Shown here: one piece after another, positions 1 through 6,874 of the stretch
How positions within the stretch are numbered: the first letter of the stretch is position 1
Layout of the letters: each line of letters opens with the position of its first letter
From: Lactobacillaceae bacterium
GTDB taxonomy: Bacteria > Bacillota > Bacilli > Lactobacillales > Lactobacillaceae
Reading direction: 5' to 3'
Length of the DNA: 13,645 nt
Assembly (NCBI GenBank): GCA_031261865.1
Contig: JAISIV010000121.1
Coordinates: 1 to 13,645 of the forward strand
Notes under the pieces: model-generated
Database searches by the model: none
What the model was told of the DNA's origin: nothing
The model's input: the letters and a program-made list of their open reading frames with translations, nothing else
Made by a program: the position numbers and the translations under genes

Positions 1-332
1 AAAAAGAATATTGTCCCAAAAATATAAATCATCAAACTTACTGAAAAATATTTAAAGACCGATTTAGAGCCTCCAACTAGCCAGGCCGTCAATGGCAGAA
101 TAATGAACCATGAAGCATCTTCAATAAATTGAACAATAATCATCGGTGTGAACCATGGAATAAATTGGTCGATTGGTGATTGAATCGCAATGACGCTATC
201 AAGACCACCAGCGTTGTGCCCTGCCCATGAAGCAATGACATAGTTACTAAAAATCTGAAGTAAGACAGTCACTGCCGTTAAGACACAAATTTTTCTCCAT
301 TCAGTTTTACAAAAAATAATTAATGTGTTCAT
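1..332 (-). CDS. Partial PAP2-like integral membrane protein coupled to the sortase gene
   Basis: This reading frame is too short for simple ORF calling because the window edge cuts it. It starts with ATG at 332-330, overlaps the sortase stop as ATGA, and stays open for 110 codons to the edge. The visible protein has a short basic N-terminus, a hydrophobic segment near residues 15-35, the segment IDQFIPWFTP near residues 54-63, then two strongly hydrophobic stretches near 62-86 and 93-110. The order of an I-D-x-x-I-P motif just before membrane helices resembles the N-terminal part of PAP2-superfamily proteins of the inositol-phosphotransferase type. The catalytic K-RP, PSGH and SRxxxxxHxxxD motifs would lie beyond the edge, so the family call is tentative. 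The start/stop overlap implies translational coupling to the sortase. An unrelated polytopic membrane protein remains possible. Confidence 0.6.
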   Translation of the reverse strand, partial: MNTLIIFCKTEWRKICVLTAVTVLLQIFSNYVIASWAGHNAGGLDSVIAIQSPIDQFIPWFTPMIIVQFIEDASWFIILPLTAWLVGGSKSVFKYFSVSLMIYIFGTIFF

Positions 333-1120
333 GACCGTCGTAATTGCTTTTTCCGTTTAGCTTTGATGATGATTAGTGTGGTGAGGATTATGGCCGTCAT
401 AATAGAAACTCCTATTCCTACCCAGTTAATAGGTTTTGTAGTTTTCAAAGTTTTCGGAGCATCAGTTAAGTGTCCACGCACCAATAAACGATGCGAGTTA
501 ATCATGTAAGGTGTGCACGTAACTAGAGTCGTGTAGTTTTTGTTGGGGACAATTTGAATATCTGAAAGTTCTTCCGGAGTGACGGTTTTAATTTGATCGA
601 CTTTGTACCAATACTTACCGTAAGCGGTTTTTGTATAAAAATAATCATTTTTTTTAAGTTGGTTTAAATTAGTAAAAAAAGTTGAAGTCGGGTCGCCATT
701 GTGAGCGGTAATCACTGTATGAATTCCGCTGCCTCCCATTGGAAGGCTTGTAGTGTTCATTAAACCGGCACCCTTAGAAAGTTGAAATTCACTTGTTCCA
801 TTAAAAACTGGGAGGTTGACGCTGATTTTAGGAATCACAATCGTTGCGATGACCGGTCCAAGTTTTTTGATGTCTGCTTGATTAGTGATACCATAACTTT
901 TTATCAGGGTCTGATTATATTTTTTTAGCAAGTCAGCATTTTCTTTACTAGTTGGATTTTCATTTTGTTTTTGAGCAGCTTTTTTTATTTCAGCTTTTTG
1001 AGCCTTGGAAAGTTTTAGAGAATTCTCAGTGAAGTTTTTAGTAACCTGATATTCAATTAAAGATTTTTTAATGTTGAAATATGTTGGAATCGCTAAAATT
1101 AATAGACCAAAAAAAATCAA
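329..1120 (-). CDS. Class C (pilin-polymerising) sortase, start uncertain
   Basis: This membrane transpeptidase is expected to cleave the pilin FPITG motif between Thr and Gly and join it to a pilin lysine on the outer face of the membrane. Counting from the TTG at 1120, the catalytic residues are His140 (in VITAHNG), Cys202 (in TLVTCTPY) and Arg211 (in SHRLLVRG); the TC-TPY-x3-HRLLVRG block is typical of class C. An N-terminal hydrophobic segment (about 1-15) and a C-terminal one (about 231-253) with a basic tail give the two-anchor class C layout. No DPF/DPW lid motif is visible between the N-terminal helix and the catalytic barrel. The TTG start has no convincing ribosome binding site and removes the basic flank of the first membrane segment; the frame stays open upstream to a TGA at 1186-1184, encoding NEHIKKRITIAYA just before it. 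An ATG at 1158 is out of frame by one base. Function is clear; the N-terminus is not. Confidence 0.9.
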   Translation of the reverse strand: MIFFGLLILAIPTYFNIKKSLIEYQVTKNFTENSLKLSKAQKAEIKKAAQKQNENPTSKENADLLKKYNQTLIKSYGITNQADIKKLGPVIATIVIPKISVNLPVFNGTSEFQLSKGAGLMNTTSLPMGGSGIHTVITAHNGDPTSTFFTNLNQLKKNDYFYTKTAYGKYWYKVDQIKTVTPEELSDIQIVPNKNYTTLVTCTPYMINSHRLLVRGHLTDAPKTLKTTKPINWVGIGVSIMTAIILTTLIIIKAKRKKQLRRS

Positions 1121-1173
1121 GGCATATGCAATTGTGATTCTCTTTTTGATATGTTCATTGTCAAAAAAAATTG

Positions 1174-1201
1174 TAAAAAAAAATCACTCAGTGAGTGATT
1201 T
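1174..1201 (-). terminator. Intrinsic terminator between pilin and sortase
   Basis: Read on the minus strand, the arms AAATCACTCA and TGAGTGATTT are perfect complements flanking one base (a realistic fold is 8 bp with a 5-base loop), followed directly by nine T and, after ACAA, eight more T. It begins 9 bases after the pilin stop. It should end most pilin transcripts and let only read-through reach the sortase. A TACAAT hexamer at 1175-1170 could be a weak minus-strand -10 element, but no -35 partner is visible. Confidence 0.85.
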
Positions 1202-1210
1202 AAGTGTTAA

Positions 1211-3919
1211 TTATTTTGTTGCTTTTTTAGATTTAACTTTCAAGCCGGTAGCCACGAGTCCACCACCAAGTGCGATAAAGACTAGAGCTCCAATTCCACC
1301 CGTGATAGGGAATTCACCCTTGGAATAGTTAACAACATTTAGATCGGTCGCATCGGCGATTCCATTGATATCTCCACCCATACCTGTAGTACCAGTTGTA
1401 GTATCAGTTGAGCCGAGAGTGAAATTGCGGTCAGCAGCCAAGTCGAATCCAGTTGGTGCGTCAGTTTCAATTAGAGTGTAATCACCTGCTCCAAGTCCAC
1501 AGTATTGTAGATAACCGTCACTTCCTGAAAGGTGCTTTGTCGCATGATTGATATCGGAAACCCAATAAATGTCTCCCATTGGATCAGTTGGATCCGATTG
1601 CATTTCTACATCATCACTATCGTGGTTGTCGATGTGAGCGAAGTAAAGGTAGCCATCTGCAGGAACGGCATCATGAGTATCGTCTCCGTCAAGGCCAATC
1701 GCTGCCGCTTCTTCAGCCGTAAAGTGGCGGCGAAGAATAAACTTCGCGTCCGCTAATCCGTTTGTAACTTTTCCGTCAACAACATTAGTAACGCCGTTTT
1801 CAGTTTTAACAATTTCCCAACCACCTGAGAAGGTAGCTGAAGTATCTGAACGCTTTGGAAGTGAACCAGGAGTGGTTCCATCGACAGTGTCAGACTTATA
1901 TTCAATCTTGGCATTGTTGTTAATGATGTCAGATTGAGCAGCCCCATTTGTAGCAACCCCTAAACGGATAATCAAAGTGTTGGCCCCACTTTCAGTGACA
2001 TAGTTTTGAAGCGTTTGTGGGTCAAAAGAAAGATTGATAGTTCCATCAGTGTGCTGATCAGTGACAGTGTGGAAGTTATCGAGATAGTCGTAAATCGAAT
2101 TAGTTCCAGTAATATCGTTCAATCCATTTCCTTCGGGAAGAATTTCGGTTCCGCCGATTTGAGTTCCAGTGGCTGGATCCCATGCATTTGTAGTTGATTG
2201 TCCATCTTCGGGATTTGCGCTGTCAGTGGCATACCATGGGCCAAGATTACCACCTACACCGGTAACCCCAGCTATATAATGTGTTCCTTGTTCATCAGTT
2301 ATTGGTCGTTGAGGTGAACGTTGGTATCCATCAAAAATTGAAGTATATGTGTAGTTAGCATCGCTGAATGCTCCACTGATACTTGGACCACCTGCTCTAT
2401 TTTGATATGAACCTAAAACAGTTTTTGCTTGATCAGTAGTTGCATCGGAAACATTCACGTGAACTGATTCTAAATCAATTTGGAAAGGAAGATCATCAAT
2501 GACGTTGAATTCAGTATAGTCTCCGATGTTTTCAGGAATGTTGACAACGAGTTCATAATTGAATCGATCTCCACGAGTCTGTCCGATACTAGTTTCACCG
2601 GTAGTTGGATTCAATGGAACATCTTTTTCAACGAAGCCGGTTTGCTTTCCGTAATATCCGTCGGCATCGACCATCTTATCGACTTTAGGAGTCGAATAGT
2701 TTTCAAAAACATTTGGATTTGAGGTGACCAAATCACCGTCATCTACACTACGTTCAACCTCATTTCCAGTTGCGAAATCTACGTACCAAGTTTTTCCAGT
2801 TGTGTCGATTGGATTAGTGAAAGTTCCGTCAGCGCGAGAAATTTCAACTTTTTGTTCATCACCAGTTGTCAAATAATTATCAGTCGCATTTAACTCGCGA
2901 AGGTAATATGTTTCACCAGGTTTTAAATCAGTAAAAGAAACCAGCCCATTAGTGTTACTAGAAGTTGAATCAACATAACCGTCGGCGCTACTGATTGGTT
3001 TTCCTTCGCCGATTAAGTCAGTAATAGTTTTTGTTCCATCAAAAAGTGAAGTTGCATATCCATCCCAAGTAGTGTCAGAAATAGCATTGGTTTTATTGAA
3101 CAAAACGAATGTTGAGTCTGACAAAGTTTTACTATCGTCTTCATCTTCACCTGACTGCTTTGAAACATTCAAAAGTGCCGTAGACTTAACATCTTTTGGA
3201 TAGAGGTAGAGTTTGTTATTGTCAGCGTCAAACCAAGTCTTTCCATCATCTTTAGTTCTTGGAAGTTCCAAAATTACGGGAACCGCCATTCCAGAATCAG
3301 TGGTTTCTTCACCGGGTACAGTTTCAACAAAGGCGTAGAAATTATCGAAATCATTATCTTTATCGGTACTCAAACCGTTGAAATTGATGACGCCATTATC
3401 ACTGTCGGAGTCAGCAGATGATCCATCTTTGATTGTAGTGACAATATTGGTGCTACTTGCAACATTTTCAGCATCTTCTTCTAATGAGGTAAGAAGTTTA
3501 GCCAAAGCTTTGTTATCTAGGTAATCGGCAGTCCCTGGTGTTCCCTTGACAACAGTAATTTGATAACCACCATCTTCATCGGACGCTGGTGTGATTAAAA
3601 TATGTGAACTCAACTGGTCTGCATACTTGGCCTTAAGTTCTGGCACACCATTAGTTTTAGTAAATAAACCACCAATACGAATAGCTTGGAAAGTGGTTCC
3701 CGGTTGTGCGGTCCATCCAGTTTGATTAGCCCACCAAGTACTGTCTTGTTCACCGTTACCGGAATAATCAATTGAACCTTGTCCTTCCATTTTATTTATA
3801 ACGACAGTCGTTGTTTGTGGCGCAGTGGCGGCTTCAACTTTTGTTAATCCTATAGTTGCAGCGGCAGCGATTGGTCCCAAAATCGCTGTACTCATTAATA
3901 ATCCAGAAATTTTATTCAT
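1211..3919 (-). CDS. Backbone (major) pilin, SpaA/fimbrial D2 type, with FPITG anchor
   Basis: This 902-residue secreted, wall-anchored protein is the likely shaft subunit of a sortase-assembled pilus. Residues 1-31 form a signal peptide. Domain 1 (about 36-245) ends in the pilin motif LYLYPKD, whose Lys242 should be the inter-subunit linkage site; YAFVET (Glu199) looks like an E-box, possibly paired with Lys43. A CnaB-type domain spans about 246-410 (Lys254, Glu342). A CnaA-like fimbrial isopeptide D2 domain spans about 411-690 (Lys415, acidic FNVIDD near 471-476, Asn at 667-669). A second CnaB domain spans about 698-838 (WEIVK Lys705, LIETDAPTGF Glu818). The sorting signal is FPITGG (870-875), a membrane span and a basic tail. 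AAAGGAGAG lies just before the ATG. The protein is notably acidic. The bonding-residue pairings are inferred from motif positions. No second (tip or base) pilin is seen in the window. Confidence 0.93.
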   Translation of the reverse strand: MNKISGLLMSTAILGPIAAAATIGLTKVEAATAPQTTTVVINKMEGQGSIDYSGNGEQDSTWWANQTGWTAQPGTTFQAIRIGGLFTKTNGVPELKAKYADQLSSHILITPASDEDGGYQITVVKGTPGTADYLDNKALAKLLTSLEEDAENVASSTNIVTTIKDGSSADSDSDNGVINFNGLSTDKDNDFDNFYAFVETVPGEETTDSGMAVPVILELPRTKDDGKTWFDADNNKLYLYPKDVKSTALLNVSKQSGEDEDDSKTLSDSTFVLFNKTNAISDTTWDGYATSLFDGTKTITDLIGEGKPISSADGYVDSTSSNTNGLVSFTDLKPGETYYLRELNATDNYLTTGDEQKVEISRADGTFTNPIDTTGKTWYVDFATGNEVERSVDDGDLVTSNPNVFENYSTPKVDKMVDADGYYGKQTGFVEKDVPLNPTTGETSIGQTRGDRFNYELVVNIPENIGDYTEFNVIDDLPFQIDLESVHVNVSDATTDQAKTVLGSYQNRAGGPSISGAFSDANYTYTSIFDGYQRSPQRPITDEQGTHYIAGVTGVGGNLGPWYATDSANPEDGQSTTNAWDPATGTQIGGTEILPEGNGLNDITGTNSIYDYLDNFHTVTDQHTDGTINLSFDPQTLQNYVTESGANTLIIRLGVATNGAAQSDIINNNAKIEYKSDTVDGTTPGSLPKRSDTSATFSGGWEIVKTENGVTNVVDGKVTNGLADAKFILRRHFTAEEAAAIGLDGDDTHDAVPADGYLYFAHIDNHDSDDVEMQSDPTDPMGDIYWVSDINHATKHLSGSDGYLQYCGLGAGDYTLIETDAPTGFDLAADRNFTLGSTDTTTGTTGMGGDINGIADATDLNVVNYSKGEFPITGGIGALVFIALGGGLVATGLKVKSKKATK

Positions 3920-3934
3920 AATCTCTCCTTTAGA

Positions 3935-3940
3935 TTTATA
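3935..3940 (-). promoter_or_regulatory. Candidate -10 element of the pilin promoter
   Basis: TATAAA on the minus strand lies 15 bases before the pilin start codon, upstream of the ribosome binding site. No convincing -35 hexamer stands at 16-18 bases; GTTGAT (3960-3955) is nearest but too close. The 71-base gap is a divergent promoter region shared with the yitT-type gene. Confidence 0.35.
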
Positions 3941-3990
3941 GCTAAAGAATAGAAATCAACTTTGAAAATTAACCTTAAAAATTAGGTGTT

Positions 3991-4908
3991 TTGTATACTG
4001 AATTAGTGAAAAATTTTGTACGAAGAGTTAAGTGGACAGACTTCATCTGGTTCACTCTAGGTACTGCTATTTATGCGATTGCCTTTGTAAATATCAATAT
4101 GCCAGCAAAACTTGCTGAAGGCGGTGTCGCCGGTTTGACACTGATTATCAAAAACTTAGTCGGTATCAATCCGGCCTTGTCTACTCTATTGATAAATATT
4201 CCTTTGATGATAATTGGGTTTAGAGTTTTGGGACGAAAATCTTTAATTTATACCATCTATGGTGTGCTTTCGATGTCCTTTTGGATTTGGATTGCTCAGT
4301 TCCACACTTTTGATTTAGGAATTTCAAATGATCCTTTAATCGCTGCAATCATGGCGGGAACTTTGTCGGGATTAGGTAATGGGCTAGTTTATCGGCATGG
4401 TGGAACAACTGGCGGAACCGACATTATTGCAAAAATCATTGAACAAAAGTTTTCCGTGCCTATGGGAACTTCTCTATTCACGATGGATGCTTTAATTCTT
4501 TTTGCATCATTAAGTTATATCGATGTTCGACACATGATGTACACCTTGATTTCTGCTTTTGTGTTTGCAAATGTTGCAAATGTTGTCCAAACTTCTGGAT
4601 ATTCGGCCCGTGCACTTATGGTTATGACCAGTAAACCAGATGAAATTGCTGATTCGATTATGAAAAACTTAGACCGAGGAGTTACCTTCTTAGATTCTCA
4701 TGGCGCTTATACTGGGCAAGCTAGAAAAACAGTTTATACCGTAATCGATCCTAGTGAAATGAACACCGCTCGAGCAATCATTGATTCCCTTGACGATAAA
4801 GCCTTCATTTCAATTACGAACGTTGGAGAACAAATTGGGGAAGGTTTCACTACCCTTCGTAAAAAAAGAAAATTATTCGAAAACAAGAAAAACGCCATCT
4901 CAGAATGA
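3991..4908 (+). CDS. YitT/DUF2179 family membrane protein
   Basis: This 305-residue polytopic membrane protein belongs to the YitT family, whose transported substrate or role I do not know. About five to six hydrophobic segments lie between residues 17 and 200, including the family-typical stretch MPAKLAEGGVAGLTLI (37-52) and a glycine-rich HGGTTGGTDI (136-145). A soluble C-terminal DUF2179-like domain follows (about 222-280). The start is uncertain. TTG at 3991 has AGGTG only two bases before it. GTG at 4006 lies exactly six bases after a TATACT hexamer at 3994-3999 and could begin a leaderless message. The gene is divergent from the pilin and converges on fthC, overlapping it by 9 bases inside a hairpin. 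A functional link to the pilus genes is not indicated by anything except position. Confidence 0.9.
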   Translation: MYTELVKNFVRRVKWTDFIWFTLGTAIYAIAFVNINMPAKLAEGGVAGLTLIIKNLVGINPALSTLLINIPLMIIGFRVLGRKSLIYTIYGVLSMSFWIWIAQFHTFDLGISNDPLIAAIMAGTLSGLGNGLVYRHGGTTGGTDIIAKIIEQKFSVPMGTSLFTMDALILFASLSYIDVRHMMYTLISAFVFANVANVVQTSGYSARALMVMTSKPDEIADSIMKNLDRGVTFLDSHGAYTGQARKTVYTVIDPSEMNTARAIIDSLDDKAFISITNVGEQIGEGFTTLRKKRKLFENKKNAISE

Positions 4909-4917
4909 GGTGGCGTT
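4891..4917. terminator. Shared bidirectional terminator overlapping two stop codons
   Basis: The arms AACGCCATCTC and GAGGTGGCGTT pair over 11 positions with one G-U wobble around a 5-base loop. On the minus strand the stem is followed by TTTTTCTTGTTTTC, a good terminator tail for fthC. On the plus strand the tail (TTTGTTGTATAAATTTTG) is poorer, so termination of the yitT-type gene may be less efficient. The stop codons of both genes, TGA 4906-4908 on the plus strand and TGA 4902-4900 on the minus strand, lie in the loop and stem edges. Confidence 0.85.
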
Positions 4918-5421
4918 TGTTGTATAAATTTTGTTTATAGTGATGTCGTGGTCATCTACAGGAATATCATCAACCAATTGTTCGTTTAAGACAAGAGATA
5001 TCGTAGGCACTTTATTGTCTTTTAAACAAGAATCATAGTAACCCTTACCAAATCCTAGGCGATCACCTAATAAATTAAAAGCCAAACCCGGAACGATTAC
5101 TAAATCGGGTTCTCCTTTAAAAACTTCTCCAATTGGTTCTTGAATTCCAAAAGCCGAAGTATCGAATTCGGTCTCAGGATGAATTTCAATGAATTCCATT
5201 TTTGTACCAACAATTCTGGGTAACAAAATTCTTTTCTGAGATTGCCGGATTTTAGCGGTATCAAATTCGATAGCTGTAGACATTGTTGTGGCCACAGTTT
5301 TAGCATCTATAAACCAGTTGTCCAAAAAAAGCTGAGCTAAGATTTTTTCTTCTTGCTCAGCTTTGTTTTTGATACGAGATAACTTCTCTTTTTGAATTTT
5401 TCTTAATTCAGATTTATTCAT
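4900..5421 (-). CDS. 5-formyltetrahydrofolate cyclo-ligase (MTHFS)
   Basis: This cytosolic enzyme converts 5-formyl-THF and ATP to 5,10-methenyl-THF, returning an inhibitory folate to the active one-carbon pool. The 173-residue length is slightly short of the usual 180-200. The N-terminal lysine/arginine-rich helix (about 1-22) and the C-terminal block VIVPGLAFNLLGDRLGFGKG (108-127) followed by YYD (128-130) are diagnostic; the latter is the nucleotide/phosphate loop of the family. The ATG overlaps the glyA stop as TAATG, and no ribosome binding site precedes it, so translation probably depends on ribosomes finishing glyA. The pairing makes biochemical sense because SHMT can form 5-formyl-THF and is inhibited by it. 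Common symbols for the family are fthC or ygfA/yqgN. Confidence 0.93.
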   Translation of the reverse strand: MNKSELRKIQKEKLSRIKNKAEQEEKILAQLFLDNWFIDAKTVATTMSTAIEFDTAKIRQSQKRILLPRIVGTKMEFIEIHPETEFDTSAFGIQEPIGEVFKGEPDLVIVPGLAFNLLGDRLGFGKGYYDSCLKDNKVPTISLVLNEQLVDDIPVDDHDITINKIYTTNATSF

Positions 5422-6647
5422 TATGCGAATGGAAATTGTAGTGCAAGATTTTCGACACGGGTCTTAATATCAGAAATAACTTCTGGTTTGTCGTAATTGT
5501 TGATTGTCTCAATAATCAATTGAGCAATCAAACGGCTCTCTTCTTCTTTCATACCTTTAGTGGTAATTGCAGGAGTTCCAATTCTAACTCCAGAAGTTAC
5601 AAATGGAGATAACTTTTCATTAGGAAGAGCTTCACGATTAGTAGTGATTGAAACACTATCGAGAAGGTTTTGAGCTTCTTTCCCGTTTAAAGCTGTTTTA
5701 GTCAAATCAATGGTAAACAAGTGATTGTCGGTTCCACCCGAAACTACACGGATGTTATCAGTCTGGTTAAAGACTTCAACCATGGCTTTGGAATTTTTCA
5801 AAATTTGTTCAGCGTAGGTTTTAAATTCAGGCTGCAAGTCTTCGAAGAAAGCCTGAGCTTTTCCAGCGATAACGTGATCTAAAGGACCACCTTGAGAACC
5901 TGGGAAAACGGCAGAATTAAGTTTTTTACCAAATTCTTCTTTAGCGAGAATCAAACCGCCGCGAGGTCCTCGAAGAGTCTTATGAGTAGTGGAAGTAATC
6001 ACATCCGCATAAGGCACTGGATCAGGATGAACACCGGCCGCAATAAGACCTGCAATGTGGGCCATATCAACCATCAAATATGCGCCAACAGAATCAGCAA
6101 TCTCACGGAACTTTGCAAAATCAATAAAACGAGAATATGCACTGGCTCCTGCAACGATCATTTTTGGTTTAAATTCTTCAGCTTGTTTTGCAATTAAATC
6201 GTAATCTAAAGTTTCAGTCTCGGGATTCAAAACGTAATTTTGGAATTCGTAAATTTTTCCTGAGAAGTTAACTGGAGAACCGTGGGTCAAGTGTCCACCA
6301 GCGTCTAAATCCATTCCTAATACACGATCGCCTGGTTGTAAGAAAGCCATATAAGCGGCGTAGTTAGCTTGCGAACCTGAATGAGGTTGAACGTTAGCGT
6401 ATTCGGCATTGAATAATTTTTTGGCGCGATCAATGGCTAAATTTTCAACCATATCGATATATTCGTTACCGCCATAATAACGTTTTCCAGGATACCCTTC
6501 GGAATACTTATTAGTAAGAACGGATCCTTGAGCAGCACGGACAGCGGGACTAACGAAATTTTCGCTGGCAATTAATTCGATATTGTGATTTTGACGATTG
6601 ACTTCGCCATCGATTGCAATTTGTAATTCTGGGTCAAATGTATTCAT
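5421..6647 (-). CDS. glyA: Serine hydroxymethyltransferase
   Basis: This PLP-dependent cytosolic enzyme interconverts serine plus THF and glycine plus 5,10-methylene-THF, the main entry of carbon into the folate pool. I use the ATG at 6647, giving 408 residues, close to the family's usual length of about 410-420. AGAGGA lies six bases before it. An in-frame ATG at 6665 would place that ribosome binding site inside the gene and add six residues (MLRGKY) with no family counterpart. Visible signatures are LIASENFVS near the N-terminus, the GYPGKRYYGG loop, the PHSGSQAN cofactor contact, VDMAHIAGL, and TTHKTLRGPRGG with the PLP lysine at residue 223. The fold looks complete and no key residue is missing. 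It is followed by fthC with a one-base overlap. Confidence 0.97.
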   Translation of the reverse strand: MNTFDPELQIAIDGEVNRQNHNIELIASENFVSPAVRAAQGSVLTNKYSEGYPGKRYYGGNEYIDMVENLAIDRAKKLFNAEYANVQPHSGSQANYAAYMAFLQPGDRVLGMDLDAGGHLTHGSPVNFSGKIYEFQNYVLNPETETLDYDLIAKQAEEFKPKMIVAGASAYSRFIDFAKFREIADSVGAYLMVDMAHIAGLIAAGVHPDPVPYADVITSTTHKTLRGPRGGLILAKEEFGKKLNSAVFPGSQGGPLDHVIAGKAQAFFEDLQPEFKTYAEQILKNSKAMVEVFNQTDNIRVVSGGTDNHLFTIDLTKTALNGKEAQNLLDSVSITTNREALPNEKLSPFVTSGVRIGTPAITTKGMKEEESRLIAQLIIETINNYDKPEVISDIKTRVENLALQFPFA

Positions 6648-6736
6648 GTATTTTCCTCTGAGCATATTTTCTCATAATCTTTTGAATGTTGAATTTCTCG
6701 GGATGTTGTTTGACATTTTTTCAAGATAAGCATCAC

Positions 6737-6777
6737 TTAATTTCAGTTTTTTAAGACCTACGTTTACCTGAAATTAA
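6737..6777. repeat. Inverted repeat in the glyA upstream region
   Basis: TTAATTTCAG (6737-6746) and CTGAAATTAA (6768-6777) are perfect 10-base complements separated by 21 bases. It lies about 90-130 bases ahead of the glyA start and about 100 bases ahead of the antitoxin. There is no T-run directly after either arm in a form that makes a normal terminator. It could be a hairpin in the glyA leader or a looped operator; nothing in the sequence decides this. Confidence 0.6.
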
Positions 6778-6848
6778 TTAACGAAGAACTGTCGTTTCGT
6801 CCTATAAATTACGTAATAAGAGTTATAGATATTTTCTTACGAATAATT

Positions 6849-6868
6849 TAAATAATTATTTATATAAT
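6849..6868 (+). promoter_or_regulatory. Antitoxin promoter -10 with adjoining 14-base palindrome (candidate operator)
   Basis: TAAATAATTATTTA (6849-6862) is a perfect 14-base palindrome. It is immediately followed by a consensus -10 hexamer TATAAT (6863-6868). The antitoxin ATG starts six bases later. The palindrome thus fills most of the -35/-10 spacer, where a bound AbrB-fold antitoxin would block RNA polymerase. No good -35 is visible; TTACGA at 6837-6842 would need a 20-base spacer. AT-rich palindromes arise easily by chance in such DNA, so the operator role is inferred from position. Confidence 0.5.
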
Positions 6869-6874
6869 TATGAA

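Larger units (their letters stand above)
6648..6874. other. Divergent intergenic region between glyA and the toxin-antitoxin pair
   Basis: This 227-base AT-rich gap holds the promoters for two divergent units. The plus-strand promoter of the antitoxin can be placed (TATAAT at 6863-6868), but I see no convincing -10/-35 pair for glyA. Notable structure is an inverted repeat at 6737-6777 and a 14-base palindrome at 6849-6862, listed separately, plus a short TTACGTAA palindrome at 6809-6816. I recognise no riboswitch and no small gene with start, ribosome binding site and coding character. Confidence 0.7.

Noticed and set aside
1532..2722. Several plus-strand and alternate-frame open frames inside the pilin gene
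   Set aside because: They lie fully within a well-supported 902-residue gene, have no ribosome binding sites, and their translations show no domain pattern; they are shadows.
329..3919. Pilus locus as a horizontally acquired island
   Set aside because: No integrase, transposase, tRNA gene, flanking repeat or obvious base-composition break is visible at either end; acidic composition of the pilin alone is not evidence.
6710..6738. Plus-strand promoter with a perfect TTGACA at 6710-6715
   Set aside because: The hexamer is consensus but the bases at 17-base spacing (TCACTT) are not a credible -10, and a better -10 sits directly before the antitoxin.
6690..6800. PurR box or folate riboswitch upstream of glyA
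   Set aside because: CCGAGAAAT on the minus strand matches a remembered PurBox half at only 7 of 9 positions and lacks a correctly spaced partner; no conserved THF, glycine or purine riboswitch core is present.
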